From Glossina fuscipes (taxonomy: Eukaryota > Arthropoda > Insecta > Diptera > Glossinidae): DNA of 64,000 bases. This document shows positions 62,000-64,000 of this stretch, piece after piece. The notes below the pieces were generated by a model, which was not told the origin of the DNA, made no database searches, and saw only the letters and a program-made list of their open reading frames with translations. The stretch is from NCBI RefSeq assembly GCF_014805625.2, contig NW_023998417.1, positions 4,213,772 through 4,277,771 of the forward strand, in the 5' to 3' direction. The position numbers were made by a program, and so were the translations under genes. Each line of letters opens with the position of its first letter. Position 1 is the stretch's first letter.

Positions 62000-64000
62000 T
62001 TAATTATTTGTTTCGATATTTGTCGCTTCTTCAGATACAGCGGAAAGAGTTTTCTTAGGGCTAGGTTCGGTGGAATCATCAGGTTCAGGTTCGGCAACTA
62101 AAGCTGCCTTCTCAGCTACGTCCTTTTCTGCACCATTTTTGCTTTCCATTTCTGTTTCACTATCCACATTATTGTCGGCACTATTATTACTATTATCCGC
62201 ACAAAATTCCTCGGGATGTGATGCTTTTCGTTTACGAATACGTTGAACAAGAGCAGTGTGTAACTGATTGATTTCCACTGGTCGCGCCATAATTAAAAAA
62301 ATTTTGATTTTACCCGTATTATCCATTGCAGTCAGGCGTAAGGATTTTTGACTGGGACGTTCTGCTACCATACCGCCCCAAACCTATAACACATATTCTC
62401 ATTGTTATTATGATAATATTTAATAGAATACGACAATACGATAAAAAAGAAAAGCCTAAATATGCATATAAATATGATTGTGAATATAATCATAATAATA
62501 TTTTGAATGAATTAAGTCTTATTGATTTGAATTTTCTCGTATTTGGAAGAGGACGAAGTTGTATTGACATACAGAAGAAACTTGCATTAGTGGCTTAGTG
62601 GAGATCACAAGAGCCCTACGATAAATATGTTGAATAACTAAAAACACAATTTAAACTAAGTTCCGGCAATAAGTCAATTATGCTATGACAGTTATGACTT
62701 CCGGCAAAAATAAACACCGCGAATAGGTACTTCTCATCTTAACAATATTGGCGTAAGTAATTATTTATAACACTGGAAGCTTGCCCAATATAAATTACCA
62801 TTCAACTTTTTAAATTCACTTTTACATTTTTGTCATTGATAACAATATTTAAGAAAAATTGTTTTCCATGCGCCTCACTACCATTGAATTTTTTGCACGA
62901 AAGTATTCTGACTACATTCTATTGCTTGACTGGTATAGATGGCTATAGAACATATTAATTTTGGATTTCGATTTGATCAGAAATATTTTTAATAAATTAT
63001 GGCGTAATTTAAAATAAAATCGAAAGAATAAATATTTCACTGTCAATAATACTAAACCATTGTAACTAAATAAATTAATTACGATTAAAGTTACCTTTGT
63101 ATTTAAGAGCAAACGCAAATTGCCGGATGTTCTAAACACTAAACGTGAACATTCTTGCTCTTTTTTGGAGTCATTAAGACGTAAACTACCTCGACCACGT
63201 TCTTCCCAATTACTATTCATAAAGGCGAACAGTTTGCAATTTACCTGAAAAGCGAGAATAATGCCGACGATAATTAATTCCAAAAAAAATTTTTATACGT
63301 AATAATAATACTACTTACGTCAATAATATTGACTTCGTTTTCTTCGCCGGTAAATGTTTCTACTTCCTCAAATTTGCGTTTTTGGGCACGACTTTCTTCA
63401 TATTCACGGGCCACATCGTTAAGACTTTTCGTTTCTGCGTTATCAAGGGCAGAAGCTCCATTCTTGTCTGCTGTTTTTGCGGCAGCACTTTGTATAACGC
63501 TTGAAAATAATAGCTCGCCCCCACTTGAACCGGCTGGTTCAGCATTTTCTGGTTTATTCGAATTTTCAGGTTTAACATTTTCCTAAATAAATGAAAAAGC
63601 CATCGAAATCAATTACAAGCTTAACAAAATATCAAAATAATGGAAAAAATGTATATATATATATTTTTTTTTATTCGACTTACACCTACTACCCGTTCGT
63701 GTACGTTTTGACCAAACACAAAACCCGATTTCTCCACTAAAGGTATGGAATTTTTCGCGGCCGCAAAAAGATTCGCGCGCTCAAAACCGTTTTTACGCAA
63801 TAGCGACATTGGATCAGGATGATCTTCGGTGTCATCACTACTGGTATCACCTTTGTTTTTGTCATCCTTTTTTTTATTGATAGCACTGGATGTTTCTGCG
63901 ACTGTTTCTTCGTCATCAGCTTTATGCTCCTTAAGAAAGGGATTTGCCTTAACTGCATCTTTTACTTTATTAGATTCAGTGCCATCATCACCGCTATCAG
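62000..64000 (-). CDS. RanBP3: Ran-binding protein 3 (RanBP3), 3' part, four exons
   Basis: A cofactor of Crm1/exportin-1 nuclear export that binds Ran-GTP in the nucleus. Exons 64000-63684 (open at the window edge), 63582-63319, 63244-63095 and 62383-62000 join in phase 0 and give about 370 residues. The first exon is acidic and serine-rich, then carries an FG motif in KSGFVFGQNVHERVVG. The next is polar and ends FTGEENEVNIID. The Ran-binding domain follows: VNCKLFAF, WEERGRGSLRLND, SRLVFRTSGNLRLLLNTK, then VWGGMVAERPSQKSLRLTAMD and QLHTALVQRI. These match the human RanBP3 Ran-binding domain in order. A C-terminal tail rich in Asn, Ser, Glu and Asp follows. The true start codon lies outside the window; the methionine at 63809 is internal, because the frame stays open upstream of it. 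Confidence 0.92.

Noticed and set aside
63737..63958. 73-codon minus-strand frame at the right edge
   Set aside because: It is a shifted frame over a RanBP3 exon. The true frame stays open to the window edge and contains the FG motif.

Overview
The window looks like nuclear DNA of a higher (cyclorrhaphan) fly. It is very AT-rich, crowded with simple repeats and homopolymer runs, has short GT-AG introns in its genes, and contains fly-type Hmgcr, Brother-of-Yb-like and RanBP3 genes. A calyptrate such as tsetse or a blowfly is my best guess; the species cannot be fixed from the sequence alone. Two runs of N (20623-20632 and 33386-33485) are assembly gaps.

Layout. From 1 to about 36.8 kb there is almost no recognisable gene: one small open frame of 81 codons on the minus strand (267-512), a decayed mariner transposase (about 28815-29585), three tRNA-derived SINE-like copies, a dispersed repeat family and many microsatellites. 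Hmgcr (HMG-CoA reductase, plus strand) runs from its start codon at 37240 to its stop at 50769. It has six coding exons (37240-37588, 46677-46764, 46849-47415, 47515-48854, 50262-50631, 50697-50769) that join in frame to 928 residues. Its first intron is about 9.1 kb and holds a roughly 63-bp tandem array flanked by inverted copies of the same unit, plus a decayed or unidentified coding-like stretch on the opposite strand.

A Tudor-helicase gene of the Yb/TDRD12 family, most likely BoYb, lies convergently on the minus strand. It has five coding exons (58146-58065, 58005-56936, 56872-56372, 56132-55239, 55175-53697) that join in frame to 1341 residues. They encode a degenerate DEAD helicase, a CCCH zinc finger, two Tudor regions and a C-terminal CS domain. 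The 3' part of RanBP3 (minus strand, running off the right edge) fills 62000-64000, with exons 64000-63684, 63582-63319, 63244-63095 and 62383-62000.

The three main genes are functionally unrelated: mevalonate/isoprenoid synthesis, germline piRNA pathway, and Ran-dependent nuclear export. They are grouped here by chromosomal neighbourhood only. All exon joins were derived by hand from splice dinucleotides, phase and similarity to known families. Nothing was searched against a database.
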